Below, one piece after another: positions 25,381-37,599 of a DNA stretch of 64,000 nucleotides; the stretch's first letter is position 1; every line of letters begins with the position of its first letter. Below the pieces are notes generated by a model, which had not been told where the DNA came from, made no database searches, and saw only the letters and a program-made list of their open reading frames with translations. This DNA is from Thysanoteuthis rhombus (lineage: Eukaryota; Mollusca; Cephalopoda; Oegopsida; Thysanoteuthidae), in contig OY735222.1 of assembly GCA_963457665.1 (NCBI GenBank), positions 38,072,581 through 38,136,580 of the forward strand, given 5' to 3'. A program made the position numbers and the translations under genes.

Positions 25381-25652
25381 GGCTATCTTTGGTTTGATGC
25401 GTCCAAAATACGCTAGCAGCATGATACTGGCTAAAATTGGCTTGGCGTCTAAAATACGCTTGCATGACTTGCTTTAAAAAATAGCTAAAAGGGCTAGATT
25501 TAAGTTCCCGATATTACGCCCCAAAATGTATTATTATATAACGTATTGGTCAGATATTAACACAATTATGAAATTATATCTAGCCAATTTAGCCATTTTT
25601 TAAAGCCAGTCTCATGCTAGCGTATTTTTGACCTGACAAACCGAAGATAACC
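25381..25652. mobile_element. Foldback element 1 (long imperfect inverted repeat)
   Basis: The left arm (GGCTATCTTTGGTTTG, AAAATACGCTAGCAGCATGA) pairs with the right arm, whose complement reads GGTTATCTTCGGTTTG, AAAAATACGCTAGCATGAGA. Further inner blocks (TGGCTAAAATTGGC, TTTAAAAAATAGCTAAA, GGCTAGAT) also recur in complement. The left arm carries a second diverged copy of AAAATACGCT..GCATGA. It has no ORF. Confidence 0.75.
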
Positions 25653-25968
25653 AACTCGTGTTTCATCAAAACAAGCAAATGATGGCATTGAGTATGTCTT
25701 AATTAATTTCACAAATTTGCATAATCTTTTTTTTATTTTTATTTTTTATTTCTAATGTGTCTCTTCTGAAATATTGACATTTACCCTGGCAACCTTATCT
25801 CAAGTGATTTGACACTAAGTAGGAGACACACCTCTCTTTATGATACACCTGCTACTCATCGAATATTATTGGCATATATATAATACGTCTTCGTCAGCAG
25901 CTACTATTCAAACGAAGATAAGGGGGCTGGGAAATTGTTAGAGGAAATACTTCTTTTTATAAATATTT

Positions 25969-26383
25969 CAGTGAGATTGTGAAACTAGAGATTTTGTGAA
26001 ATCCCTAAGTGTTTGAGAAATCCCAGAATATATCAGTAATTTCATGAAATTCCCAGATTCACAATCTGTGCAGTTATGGTTAACAAGCTTTTGATGCTGA
26101 ACAATACTGAGTTTGATCCTCACTGGGTGGCACAATACTGTGACTTTGTGTCCAACTAAGCTAAATTTGACGAAAGCATATACATTCTGCTTCAGTATTT
26201 ATTGTATTCGGCTTAGTTTGACCCAAGGCCACAGTCGTAGGGTACCCAGTGTGGATTGAATTCATTACAATAGTAATGGCCAGCCTCACAAGCTTGTCAA
26301 CCATTACTACATTGATTGTGAAAGTTGAGATTTCATGAAATATTCAGGAATTCCATGAAATAACTAGTTTCACAATTTCACTG
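25969..26383. mobile_element. Foldback element 2 (near-complete palindrome, 415 bp)
   Basis: The ends CAGTGAGATTGTGAAACTAG and the complement of the right end, CAGTGAAATTGTGAAACTAG, match at 19 of 20. Pairing continues inward: GTTATGGTTAACAAGCTTTT with GTAATGGTTGACAAGCTTGT, and CACTGGGTGG with CACTGGGTAC, to a centre near 26176. No target duplication is clear. It has no ORF. Confidence 0.85.
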
Positions 26384-27719
26384 TAAGAAGTAAAAGTATC
26401 ATAAAATTAGTGTGTATTGACTTTTTTTGTTTATTTACTTTTCTTGGGCGTCCATTTTCCTGCTTGCAGTAAAATGCCAAATTATATACACAAGTAGCTG
26501 TGCATGATGAGTGTTCCATATTTTTGTTATTTCTCAGAGTTACAATGCTCAGTTGTTCTTTAAATTTTTAAGCTTGAACACTTTGCTATTTGATTCTGAT
26601 ATGTGATAACTGACATGATTTTTATCTCTAATGAAGACAGAAGGAAACATTTATATATATGAATTTCAGATTATTTTTTTAGGCGTTGAATACATTGCAT
26701 TGCTGGACTGATGACTAAATTCAATGATATCATAAACTAGCAGGACATGTAGAAATGACACAGGTGTGGGCAACTGGGATATTTCTTTCATGTACATGAT
26801 TTTAAAAAATTATTACTTATATAATGTATTTATATATATTATATCGATTTATGTTGAAATACCAATGTGAAACTTTTATTATCACTGATTACTTTGGCTA
26901 TCTGTCTATATTCATGTAGTATATTACCTCTATTAGAACAATCTTTAGGCTTCAGATTTGTGATAGAGGAGTAATAAATGAATGACAGTTATATTGAAGG
27001 TTGATACCCTTTTGCTTCCATTCAAGCATTAGTACCCTCTTTCGTTCTTGTCCTTATTCATTACATTGGGAGGGAATGGAGATGTGAAAGTTATGAGAAT
27101 TTAGTTCCTGTAAATAGTAACTGACTTATCTTTTATCCACTTTGTATGATGAAATATCAAAAGGAAAAAGGAGTGATAAAACTGAAGAACATGTTGAAAC
27201 AAATAAATCAACAAGTTTTTATTGGTATGAAAAGACACCAGAGAAATGAATGATAACTATAATAGGAATTGGCTGTACATACAAGCAGAGAAAGATACTT
27301 GTAAAATCTACCAAATTTTCAGACAATTGAACTCTTCCTTTGTATTATTGATGACGTTGCCACAATGTTTCTGATGATCCATTCTACAGCCTTCAGGTGT
27401 AACTAAAGAATGGTGGGGGGTCTCTTATAATACAAAAAAAATTCAGTTGCCCTTACTAAGCTTGGGATGTTGATGACTCTTCTCTTCATAAGTTATAGAA
27501 CATGTACTTGTAAAATCTTGTTTCTACTTGTAAATGTAAAATAGTTCATCAGTTCTGTTTTTAGTTGAAATGATTTGTTTATTGATTGACTGTTTGGATT
27601 CTCCAGACTCCCTCTAAATGCTTTTAGCCAACTTTATATCAGATTTTGTCATAAGTGCGGGATTGTCATGAAGACTTGGTATTGAGAAATTTTTACAAAA
27701 GAAGATAATCCTTTAGACA

Positions 27720-27860
27720 TGAATAATCCATTTTTCCTGCAAGCTTAGGATGATGATGGAATTTAAGTTATTTGATTATTTTGGTAGTGAAGCTACTTAA
27801 CTTGGTCCCAAGACTCTACAAATTTGGTCTCCTGTGCAACACTGTGTATTACATGGAGTG
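27720..27860 (+). repeat. Dispersed repeat, pair with 34090-34215
   Basis: Shares TTTTCCTGCAAGCTTA, AAGTTAT, TACTTAACTTGG and ACAAATTTGGTCT with the other copy in the same order and orientation. No function visible. Confidence 0.55.
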
Positions 27861-28229
27861 ATCGGCCTTTTTCTGCCATGGTGGTTCATGACATGTTGCC
27901 AAGGTTGGAATGATCTTAGCCTAGCAGTTCAATTTTGACCTCCCTGAACAAGACAACATAAAACGTACTCTGTGCAGTCTCAGATCTTCAATGCACCTTA
28001 TCACTACTATAAGGATTTACTAAAATAAGATCTGGATAAGTTCAGAATGTTTTGGCACTGTGATGCCCATAAGTGAAAAAAAAAAATGGCTGACTTTGGG
28101 GAAGGCCTACAGTGAGAGGAAACAAATATTTGGACACTTACAAAATATTAATTTAATATACTTCTGATGCTCACATTTACTAAAAAAATATTCAGACACA
28201 TTGATTTCATATTTTGATACTTATTTGGA

Positions 28230-28890
28230 TAGCCCTTGTTTGCAATTACTGCCATGAGATATTTTTTTGTAACCCTTCACAAGCCCTATGCAAAATTCTC
28301 TGAAATCTTGGCTCCCCCTTTATTGCAGAAGACCTTCAAATCATCAATGTTTTTAATTCCCTCTGATGAATTCGATCTTTTAAATATTGACATAAATTTT
28401 CAATTGGATTCAAGTCAGGAGATTGACTAGGACACTGAAGCACCTCTCCATTGTTCTGAACAAACCATTTGCAAGTTGTTTTGGCTATACGCTTCAGGTC
28501 ATCATCTTGTCGAAAGATCCAATGTTCAAGCCTCAGCTGTTGTGCACATTAGCTTCCAAAATACTCTGATACATTGTTCCAAACACCCCGCCAAACCATG
28601 ATACTTCCACCTGCTTTCAAATCATCTTGGATCTCTTTTCGAGTTACCTTTGGATTTGCTTTGAATATTCTTTGCCTTTTTTGAGTTGCTCATGGAGAAA
28701 TTTTCCACGGAGCAGCAGTTTGAGAAAGGTTTTGGTGGTACCAAACTCCTTCCACTTCAGAATAATCGATCCAATGGTACCGACAGAGATATTTAACATC
28801 TTGGCTATGGCCCTGTAGCTGAAACCTTCATTATGTTGCTTAATTATGACATTTTTGTTTGGTTGTTAGCTTCTTTACTTTTACCATGAC
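28230..28890 (-). pseudogene. Tc1 transposase remnant
   Basis: Read on the - strand it begins with a helix-turn-helix-like segment, KQHNEGFSYRAIAKMLNIS (from about 28840 down), then KWKEFGTT. After a gap, KAGGSIMVW precedes an FRQDDDLKRIA block (usual second Asp region), and CPSQSPDLNPIENL (about 28435-28400) is the well-known Tc1 SPDLNPIEN signature. The region of the first catalytic Asp is missing and there are stops and frameshifts (e.g. TGA after TLMI). It is not functional; described only as a broken copy. Confidence 0.92.
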
Positions 28891-29100
28891 TGCCTTGTTT
28901 CAAGAAGATGAAAACTGTGAATAGAAATCATACCTTAGTTAAGTATTGCAGGAACATACCAAAAGTTTCTATGCAGGTACAGAAAGGTCTAGACTTGCAT
29001 TCCTTCTTGAATAGCATTTTTATGATGAATTTTCAATAGTGTATAGATATTTTTTTTCACCATTACTTTCAACATTTTATTCTGCATTGTACGTTTGGAA

Positions 29101-29102
29101 AT

Positions 29103-29180
<78 letters not shown>
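29101..29180. repeat. TA microsatellite
   Basis: About 80 bp of nearly pure TA with two TG interruptions at 29110-29117, inside the Tc1 element. Frames reading YIYIYIY on both strands arise from it and are not genes. Confidence 0.95.
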
Positions 29181-29183
<3 letters not shown>

Positions 29184-30309
29184 AAAATACATTACCTGTG
29201 TAAATTTACTGAAAATGTGAGCACCAGAAGTATATTAAATGAATATTTTGTAAATGTCCAAGTTCTTGTTTCCCCCTCACTGTATGTCCTACAATGGGTG
29301 ATAGGTAGCAGTAATTATATTCAATTGGTTACCAGACTTTTGGAGTGGTGTTTGATAATTGTAACATTTTCATTCTAGAAATAATATATAGAGTAAAATG
29401 ATTATTAGGTAGAAATTTGCACTATTCATTGTTTGAAAAATGTTCAAACTTTGCTTTGTTAAAATTTAGTGAGTGAATCTGTTTGCTAGATTTTGTCTTG
29501 TATTTCCTTTGTGTCTTCTTTTACCCTTTCAAGAATAACCCATTTTGGTGCTTAAGGCCCAAATTATAATGGCCCAATAGACTTCTAAAGGAAATCTATG
29601 GGACACATATAGTCCAACAGTCATTGAAACCTTGGGATGTGTATGGTGTCTCAAAAGGGTTTAATATACCATGAAGATGAACTCCACGGTGTAAAATATT
29701 TTCATTAACTTTACATTTAGGGAAAACCTTTCATTTGTTCAAGTTATATCATTACTTGACAGATAATTTACTTCTTCTGAATACCTTACTCCTTTCAGTT
29801 ACCTGAACCGTATCTCAGTCACTATGTGTCGCTCAAGACAAGTTTCTGCTGTCACTCACAGATGACTTGCTTATTAGTTCACTCACCTTTCTATAGGACC
29901 TCCCATAATACCGCTTCCAGAACAAGGCTCTTTCCTAAAATGCACTTTTTGCAAATGTATGATTACGCTCATGTGAAATTGAATAAGTGGTAGTAGGTGA
30001 TGTCACTGCAGCAGTGTCTCTAACGAAGCCTTCTTCTGGTGATGACCCTGGTATCTGGTATGGTTTGGGGACTGAAGCATCCTTACCACTAACCCAAGGT
30101 TCCCTAGCAGTGCCTCACGATACCACTAGGCTTTGGTGGTTTACTATCAATGCAGCAGTGGAAGTGCCCAACAATGATTTTATCAACACTGATTCTATTC
30201 TCCTGCAAAAATAGACAAAACATCAATGACATTTGCACATGTTAATTTTGCTGTTTATATTTGATGTTATTTCTATTTGTTTGGATGTTTGATCTGGCCA
30301 AATATTCGC

Positions 30310-30640
30310 TTTCTTTGAAGAATTACAATATGGTTCATGATAATTCTGCAGGGTCAAACTCCACTCCAACCTCTCACTTGTAAATATAATGGATAAAAAA
30401 AAATTTTGTTGATATTTTAGACTTGTCAATTTAGCTCAGTCAGTGGGACAGTCTCCTGGCAAACAAATAATTATGAATCCAAACCATGTTGGGAAATGTG
30501 TGTTTTACATATCAGTTTACCCCGTTCATTTAGGTGAGGATTGTTCTTGTTATAATAGGAGAATGAAGTCAACTCCAGACTTTGTATTGGAGTTTGACAA
30601 AATCCATTCTCAGTTCACAGAACTAGTTTTGCACTAAATT
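30310..30640 (+). mobile_element. tRNA-derived SINE with upstream partner block
   Basis: 30427-30500 holds a tRNA-like head (TTAGCTCAGTCAGTGGGACA A box; a weak B box near GAATCCAAACC), and the body follows (GTGAGGATTGTTCTTG, GAATGAAGTCAACTCCAGAC). A preceding block (TGCAGGGTCAAACTCCACTC, A8) occurs also before the head at 63936, so head and block moved together. Low-complexity ORFs over it are not genes. Confidence 0.65.
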
Positions 30641-30820
30641 GACATTCAATGGTATGCAAGTTACTAAATCTTTGTCATAACTTGCGATATGACAGTCGGT
30701 CTATGACATAAACAGGAAGATAAAAAGGACGTAATGAGAATACATGGACATGAAATCGTCTGTTCTACTGTATGTGTGTGTTCGCCAGTGTTCATTCATT
30801 GGCTGCTGATTATATAACTA

Positions 30821-30876
30821 CTACTACTACTACTACTGTTGCTGATGTGTACATTTTTTTTTTTTTTTTTTTTAAA
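30821..30876. repeat. ACT trinucleotide run and T tract
   Basis: ACTACTACTACTACTACT near 30821-30837 is followed by T19 at 30855-30874. Confidence 0.8.
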
Positions 30877-31263
30877 CCTAAAATGAATACAAGAATATTA
30901 GTTAAAAATACCTTGATAACATTTTGAACTTTCTGTTTACAGTTGACTAATAAATGCCCATTGCTATGCCTTTATAAGGACTGCTAAGCAGATGTTGATC
31001 TGATCAACATTCCTGCACAGCTCATATGAATTTTAAACATCATTTTGGAATAATGGATGCATATGTATTAATATATTTTTGATGGTATAATGTAAAACAT
31101 TAGGCTTTAAATTGTTCTTGTAGATGTATAAATATTCAGTCAGTGATTTATAGAGGCCTTCAGGCTCTGTTGCTTCCTTCACAGAATTACAGTAAATTGA
31201 AAACCAAGTAAGAAAGTCCCATTAAAACAGTTACCAGTTATAGTTATAGATTCAGTCTTCAAG

Positions 31264-31264
<1 letters not shown>

Positions 31265-31303
<39 letters not shown>

Positions 31304-31622
31304 ATATGAATATATTATAATCATGTGTACAGACCACATCAATGAAGGTGGAAGGCTGAAAATTTCAATATAAAATCTTTTCTTTCTTTTTAAAAGATAT
31401 TTCTACCCTAAATAAGTTTTTAGTTGGAAGTTGAATTTGCAATGTAAATTCTTGCTAAATTGATCCCGGATTTTTGTCCAGCTGCATTTCGACTTGTTTT
31501 TTGAAAATTCACACTCTTTTAGTGATCACTGTCATACAAAAGGAGAAAGAAGTAACTTATTTGTTGATCACCCCTTTTTCAATTTTTTTTTTTCAATCAC
31601 CCCAAACACAGTAGTATGAAAT
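31265..31622 (+). mobile_element. TA/TG microsatellite and 400-bp family copy (ends missing)
   Basis: TA repeat (31266-31290) and TGTGTGTG (31292-31302), then the family body: ACATCAATGAAGGTGGAAGG, 'GAATTTGCAATGTAAATTCT', TTTTAGTGATCACTGTC and TTGTTGATCACCCC. The left GTCAACC and right CCAGACCTG ends are gone. Confidence 0.65.
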
Positions 31623-31824
31623 AGTAACAACAACATATTTGGCACACACATACCATTTTTAGATATCATCAATGCCATCCGTGTGTTTAGTGAGACAGCT
31701 AGTGCAGACACATTGGGTTCACATAATATTCAATATCACAAAGCTGCTTGGTAAATTAATAATAGGAAACGTTGCTGTTGACTCATTTTTTATTGTCAAT
31801 AACAGTCTTTAATACTTAAAATCC

Positions 31825-31916
31825 TATACCGCCCACCAGAATTTCAAAAGGCCCACCATTTTCTGCACATGCTCATCACCCATTCAAGAATTGAAATTGC
31901 CCATAGGTGGGCGATA
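31825..31916. repeat. Short hairpin (CCGCCCACC arms)
   Basis: TACCGCCCACC (31827-31837) pairs with GGTGGGCGATA (31906-31916) at 10 of 11, with a GGCCCACC repeat inside. It may be a tiny MITE or a chance hairpin. Confidence 0.35.
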
Positions 31917-32300
31917 TCGCTTAGGTTGAGAAAACCTGTTATATAGTGATTTTTAGGGGAAATTTTCATAAAAATCTACCAGCATTCATGTCTAACCTTT
32001 CGAACCTCTTCGCTATTTGTCTACTATTTTTCAGGTTAAAATTCGAGCCTTCAGTTTATTATGAATTTGAGTACGATTTGATTGTAATTGTGTCAATGTA
32101 CTTATAAGGTCTATTTACTCATCAATAAATTCTTTGTTGGGTATTGAACATTGATTAGCTAATGATCAGTTGGTGGTATCAAGTAGCCGAAAAGCTTAGA
32201 ACATTGTTTATGCATGTGTAAACTTGTATTCAAAACCAAAGTCCGAAGGTGTTTACACACTGCCATAGACCGATGGTTGTGATGAAAAGCAGCTGATATT

Positions 32301-32668
32301 AAAACAGGTCTGGTTAGTCATTCACCAGAAACCTTCACATTACCAACGTCATCTGGCAGCATGCTGTGTTTAGGGTGATCAATGAAAAAAAATTGGGATA
32401 AGTGTGATCTATGAAGTTACTTCTTTTGTCTTTTGCTGGGTAGTAATCATGAAAAAAATCTGAATTTTCCTAAAACCATGCCACTGGACACTAACTAAGG
32501 AATCAATTTGGCATAAACTTATATTGCAAATTGGGGAGGGGATATTGAAAAAAGAATTTTTTCAAGACGTAAGTAATTGTTCAAATTTTCAGCTCTCTAG
32601 TTCCATAGCCAGCGAGTCAGACCAACTTTGAAATTGAAGAAACCTATTTTGACTATTTCGATGATGGA
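32301..32668 (-). mobile_element. 400-bp MITE-like family, - copy
   Basis: Starts AAACAGGTCTGGTTAGTCAT, runs through 'CCAACGTCATCTGGCAGCAT', 'TAGTAATCATGAAAAAAATC' and AATTTGGCATAAACTTATAT, and ends GAAACCTATTTTGACTATTT. Confidence 0.75.
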
Positions 32669-34089
32669 TTTCTTTCCCAATCTCCATTAGTGAAAAAATT
32701 TCAGTAGAGGCTGTTTGTGTTCACTTCACACTAATGCTCATGGGAAGAGTATGAATCCTCATTCTCTGCTCTCTCATCACCAGATATCCAAACAAAATAT
32801 TTTGTCACTGGCAAACCATACTGGTTGAAGAGAGTGGGTGAGTGAGCTTTTGAGTAGACCATTTTCCCTTGAAAACCTTACCTACCCAAGCAATAGCAGC
32901 AGAAAGCTGCTACCCCTTTAGGCAACCTTTACAGGGTCCAGTGAAGTGCATAATAAAAAGGAAAAAGTTGATAAAAATTGAGGTACTTTATTCTCTAGAA
33001 ACGGTGAGTGACTTTGCAAATGTAGACATTGGAATAATCCTCTGAAATTTTAGGTTGCACTTTCAGGGTGTATTATTAGATCACTTGGCCTTGATGTAAT
33101 CAATCAGAGGGAATGTTACCCAGCATGTGTGTTCATTCTCCCGCTGGATTGGTCTGTAGTGAAACACCATTGAATGAGTTTGTTTACTGTGTGACCATTA
33201 CAGTCACAATGCCCGTTCTTCGCATGCAGGATTTTTTCTTAAAACATCATCCAGGTGTGTCAGCCTCTTTGCAGTCCAGATTTGTCTCTCTGTAATTTCT
33301 GGTTTCTTTCCAAAGCTAAAATCATGGTTGGGAAGGAGATTGCAGACTATGGATGAGTTTAAGGAGAATGCGACAAGGCAGCTGATGGTAATCCCAAAAG
33401 AGACCTTTGCTGAATAAGTGTATAAGGTCCTACAGAGAGTATTTTGAAGTGGACTATGGTGCCTTTTCGTAGATGAACCATTTCTTTTTTTTTTTTTTTT
33501 CTTTCTTTCCTGTTAATATTGAATGGCTGGATACTTTCATGACAGATCTCGTATATATCAAAGATTTTAATATATTTGAACAATGGTTTGTGAGTCCATT
33601 GTGATTTCACTCTACTATAATCATCTGTTTAACATACTAACTAAAATTAGTTTATAAATCATTGTGGCAGACTTGGTTTATGATCGGTCGTATTGCCTCA
33701 ATGTTGCCTTGGAAACTCATCTCAAACTGGAAATACATTGACAAGACAGATTTCAGAAACTAAATCCACTCAACAATTAGATTTTTTTTTCTGAGTAATA
33801 TATTTTCGAAAAAAGTTGCATAGCCAGGTTAAAAATTGCAATAGCATACTGAGTTTTAGGAATGATTTAAATGAATTAAGATATTATGGAAAGAGCATGA
33901 GCTTACAAGAACATTTTTTGAATCTGTCTGATGAGGTTTTCAAGAGAGTCTAATCTGTGAATTGTGTTAAATTGCTGAAGTTGTTTGTACTATGAATTTT
34001 GTATTTGTTTTGAAGTCGATGTGTAAATATTGTGTATAGTTGATGCCCAGGGAGGCATTGTTGAATAATGAATATACATGAACAATATA

Positions 34090-34215
34090 TGAAAAAAATG
34101 TATTTTAATCAATTTTCCTGCAAGCTTATTTGATGATTGATTTCAAGTTATTCTACTTAATTTGGCCCAAAGACCATACAAATTTGGTCTTGTGTGGCAA
34201 AAGACATCTGTTGCA
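34090..34215 (+). repeat. Dispersed repeat, pair with 27720-27860
   Basis: See the partner: TTTTCCTGCAAGCTTATTTG, CTACTTAATTTGG and ACAAATTTGGTCTTGTG. Confidence 0.55.
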
Positions 34216-36254
34216 TCAAGTTCTATATATTTTATTCAAACTAAAAGCTTAACTTTTCTGAGCTTGCTGTGTGAACTATGGAAAACCTTAACTGCTGCTT
34301 GATTTGGGTCAAAGAAAAATATACTGGAAAAGGCCTCATTTTATTATTATTTTAGCCTGAAAGTATCTCTGTACTACATTGGAAATTTACACTTGTTAGT
34401 CTAGAACAGCCCTTTTCAGCAGGCTATAATCCCCCCCTCCTTGGGGGTCCTGGTACATTTGAAGGGGGCTATGGATAGAAATGATAAGTCTATTTCTTTT
34501 TGTTGGTATTGTATCCCTTTTGAATGGGAATCCTGGAATCTGATAAGAGCTCTTAAGGGGCCTATTGCTCCAGAAAATTTGAACGGCTGGTTTAAATTAA
34601 AATTCTTGAATCTATTTTTGAAAACTCATTATAAAATACACTTATAGAAAATAACAAGCTTCCTTTTCTTTTCTTTTTCTTTTTTTTTTTCTTTGTCATA
34701 TTTTTTCTTCTTTCTCATTCATGTATATATGTGTGTATGTTATACCCTATGGATTGTTTTTCCACATTGAGCTTGAAGGGCTTACTAAAACTAGGCAGTT
34801 ATTTTCTTGCTGCTACCTAATGTTCTGAAAAGGAATTTGATTCCGTGAGTTCTTTGGTTTTAGTTTTTTTTTCCTATTTCCTTTCCCCGTTTGTGTTGAT
34901 GGAAAGGGATTTCCTCAAAAATGGCACGTTGCTGTCTCTACTTCCTGAAATGGTGGAAGAATGGAATTAGGAGAAAATGGTTTGTGAGTTGTGGTGTCTG
35001 TCTTGAGTTCAATAATAATAGTTTTGTTATGTTGTCTTTCCCATAGAAGTTGGTTGGCATTTTTTGTTTGTTTAGGCTCTGTTCTTATTATTTTAAAATG
35101 TTTGCTTGCTTATAACCAAAAGAGAGATTGTATATGTTTTTCTTTTCATGTTATTTTGAATATTTCAGGAAAATGTATAACAATGTGAAGTTCAGGATGT
35201 TTGTTCCTCTCCAATTTTTTTCTGAAGTTATTATTACCGCTATATATTATACACTGATATTATGAGCACTGTCTATATCTCTGTTTGTTTCTGTCTCTAA
35301 GAATGGCTTCTTCCACTTAAGTTAACAGTTTTGTTGATAAAAACATCTCCTCCTAACCATGTCAAACAATGGACTCTTCAACTTGAACTAGTTCAGCCAC
35401 TTTTAAATAAAATTGATAAGATGTAAACATTTATTTACACTATTAATAACTTTGAAGTAGTGAACAATAAAGACTCTATGGAATGGATTTTTTTTTTTTT
35501 TTTTTGTAACAATTGCATCATGGCTTACAGTAATTCATATGTATGTTTCTTTTTCTAGAAAATGATCTCATTGAAATGAAAATATACCCTGGAATTATTT
35601 ATGGGTAATAGCTAATTATTTTAATGATGAGAATAGGATTTTACCAGAAAGAGAAATGCTATGTATGTCTTTTACTTAAAGATGTTCAGTTTGTGCTCTA
35701 AAAAATCTGTAGAAAAAAAAAAAATGTCTTTTGGAGAAATCTGGTCTAATATGGAGGCATTGGGTATCTGTGAGGGGGTGCATTTGTAGCCCCATGAAAA
35801 AGTACTACAACTCTTTTAATCAGCTCTTTAACAATAATGTAGTATTACAAGTAATCTATTCAAAAAGGCATCTCTGACAAATTTCCTGCAGAATTTGTAG
35901 GTTATTTTTTTTCAAATTTTTTTATTTTTTTTTACTATACTAAACAAACACAAAATCACTGTCACATGCCGACAATTTATCGACCACAAATTGATCATTG
36001 ATAAAAAGAAACTAGATCCTTCTTCAATCTTCTCCAAACTTATCCATGACTTCGTTTATGAACTGTATTTTATTTCTGTTGATCTCATCTTCGTGAGTAC
36101 TCCTCATACATAACCCAGATAAGCAATCATCAGACATTGTGGATCTTATAAGGAGTAAGTCTTCACTGAATGTATCCTTTGCCCCCCCCCCCTGGAAAAG
36201 TGGCAGCGGAAACTCGTAGGCATTGATATCATTCTTTTGTGTATTACCTAGTAA

Positions 36255-36618
36255 GAAACCATCAACAAAAACTGTCACCACAAGTTTCTTCAGTTTTAAG
36301 TTGGTCTGGCTGGCTACTTATGTGTACAGGCTGCACCAATGGAGCCTTATGTCCTGAAAAAATGTTTGTTTTTTTTTTGTTGTTTTTTTTTCTGAAAATC
36401 ACCCTCCCCCAGTAATGTCAATTTGCAATGTAAGTTTATGCTAAATTGGTCGCTTACATTTGTTGTTTTTTTTTTCCTTTTTAAATTCAGTGTCTTGTAG
36501 TGATCACTGCCCAACAAAATGCCAGATAAGTAGCTTTTTCATATGTTGCCCCCAACATGGCATGCTGCTAAAAGTTGGTCACATTATGTTCTCTATTGAG
36601 TGACTAACTGGACCTTTT
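36255..36618 (+). mobile_element. 400-bp MITE-like family, + copy
   Basis: GAAACCATCAACAAAAACTG, GGTCTGGCTGGC, GGCTGCACCAATGGAGCC, 'CAATTTGCAATGTAAGTTTA', TAGTGATCACTGCC and TTCTCTATTGAGTGACTAAC, then TGGACC. The GAAACCATCA left end is the complement of the TGATGGTTTC-type right end seen in 15668-16070. Confidence 0.75.
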
Positions 36619-36989
36619 GATTACATACTTTAAAGGAAAATATAAGACAGTTTCCCCCCACACACACACACACACTTTCCAACAAAAAAACAAACAAATT
36701 TTCGTAAGCTGAAATGGCGAGAGTGGAAAGGCAATTAATATTAAGTTATGGGAAAATTTTCAAGCATTCCCAGACCCCCAAAATATCAATTATGGTATGT
36801 TAGGCCAAGGCATTGAAGGTTGAGATAATGGAAGGTACAAGAGGCTTGGGTGTAGGAGAGAAAGAGTGCAAGCTGCTTCCTTAACAGCTTGCCGTAAAAC
36901 AAACATCCGAAAAGGTTCCCCCGTACCTTAGTTACCTTTTGTTACATGTCCTCCATGGAGAAGCATATTTGTTAGAATAAGCCGAGTAC

Positions 36990-37165
36990 ACAGTCCGGTC
37001 CTAGCTTGGTAGGATGCTCTGCTGAATAGCGGTAGAGCATAGGCCGAGACAATCTCGTTGCTGCATACGGCACCTGGTATTCTCGGACTCGCATCCATCT
37101 GGGGTATGACCAGGCTTGACATTGCTTAACTTTGGTGATCTTAACTGGCTCATCGAACACGGTTT
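36990..37165 (-). mobile_element. 5S-rRNA-derived SINE (SINE3-like)
   Basis: On the - strand, about 37165 down to 37060, it reads TTCGATGAGCCAGTTAAGAT, AAGTTAAGCAATGTCAAGCC, TGGTCATACCCCAGATGGAT, GCGAGTCCGAGAATACCAGG, TGCCGTATGC. This follows 5S rRNA from the GATC region through box A (AGCTAAGC), the intermediate element and box C to the GGTGCTGTAGGC 3' end, with scattered changes. The tail then leaves 5S (AGCAACGAGATTGTCTCGG). The changes and the non-5S tail make it a retroposon, not a working 5S gene. Open frames here are artefacts. Confidence 0.8.
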
Positions 37166-37599
37166 TGTTGTAGATGCAGTTAACTCTTTGCGACCCACTT
37201 GTCTTTCTTTCACTGTGAACTACCTTGCGATCTGGTGAACAGTCTGCGTATTAATTTAGATGATGGAACAGAGTATAAATTTTTGCACTCATAGATGTAT
37301 GAAGAAAGGAAGGTGGTATCAAGGAAAATATACCTGCTACGCAAATATCAACGCTTCAAAAGCGGGATAAAATTCAACCGAAAATGCTTCAAAGAACTAA
37401 GATTTTCTATGCTTGTTCTCTGAGTCAGATTGTATATTTAATAGCTTTTCTGAATTCGTGTCACTTCCACAGGATGGTCTCAAAGTCCTTGTGCACGTTC
37501 GAATGCTAATGATTTCTGATGTAATAATGTTAAAACCATGCAGTATATGTTATATAGAAGCCCGACTTTTAGAGATTTTTACATATCAATATCATGCAA

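Larger units (their letters stand above)
28110..29282 (-). mobile_element. Tc1-like DNA transposon, degenerate, with long terminal repeats
   Basis: Inverted terminal repeats of about 75-80 bp: the left begins CAGTGAGAGGAAACAAATAT and the complement of the right begins CAGTGAGGGGGAAACAAGAA. Both continue through TTGGACA and ATATACTTCTG to GCTCACATTT. TA flanks both ends (28108-28109, 29283-29284), the Tc1/mariner target. Length is 1173 bp, shorter than a typical Tc1 because the transposase middle is deleted. A TA microsatellite has grown inside near the right end. Confidence 0.93.

Noticed and set aside
28989-29378. Open frames reading IYIYIY on both strands
   Set aside because: Products of the TA microsatellite inside the Tc1 element.
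36024-36281. 85-codon - strand open frame (ends in VMDKFGED)
   Set aside because: More ordinary composition than most, but a C10 tract interrupts it, its start lies in a 400-bp-family copy, and no splice partner or family motif was seen.
36928-37213. Three overlapping - strand open frames of 62-70 codons
   Set aside because: They lie over the 5S-derived SINE in three frames; none is a protein family.
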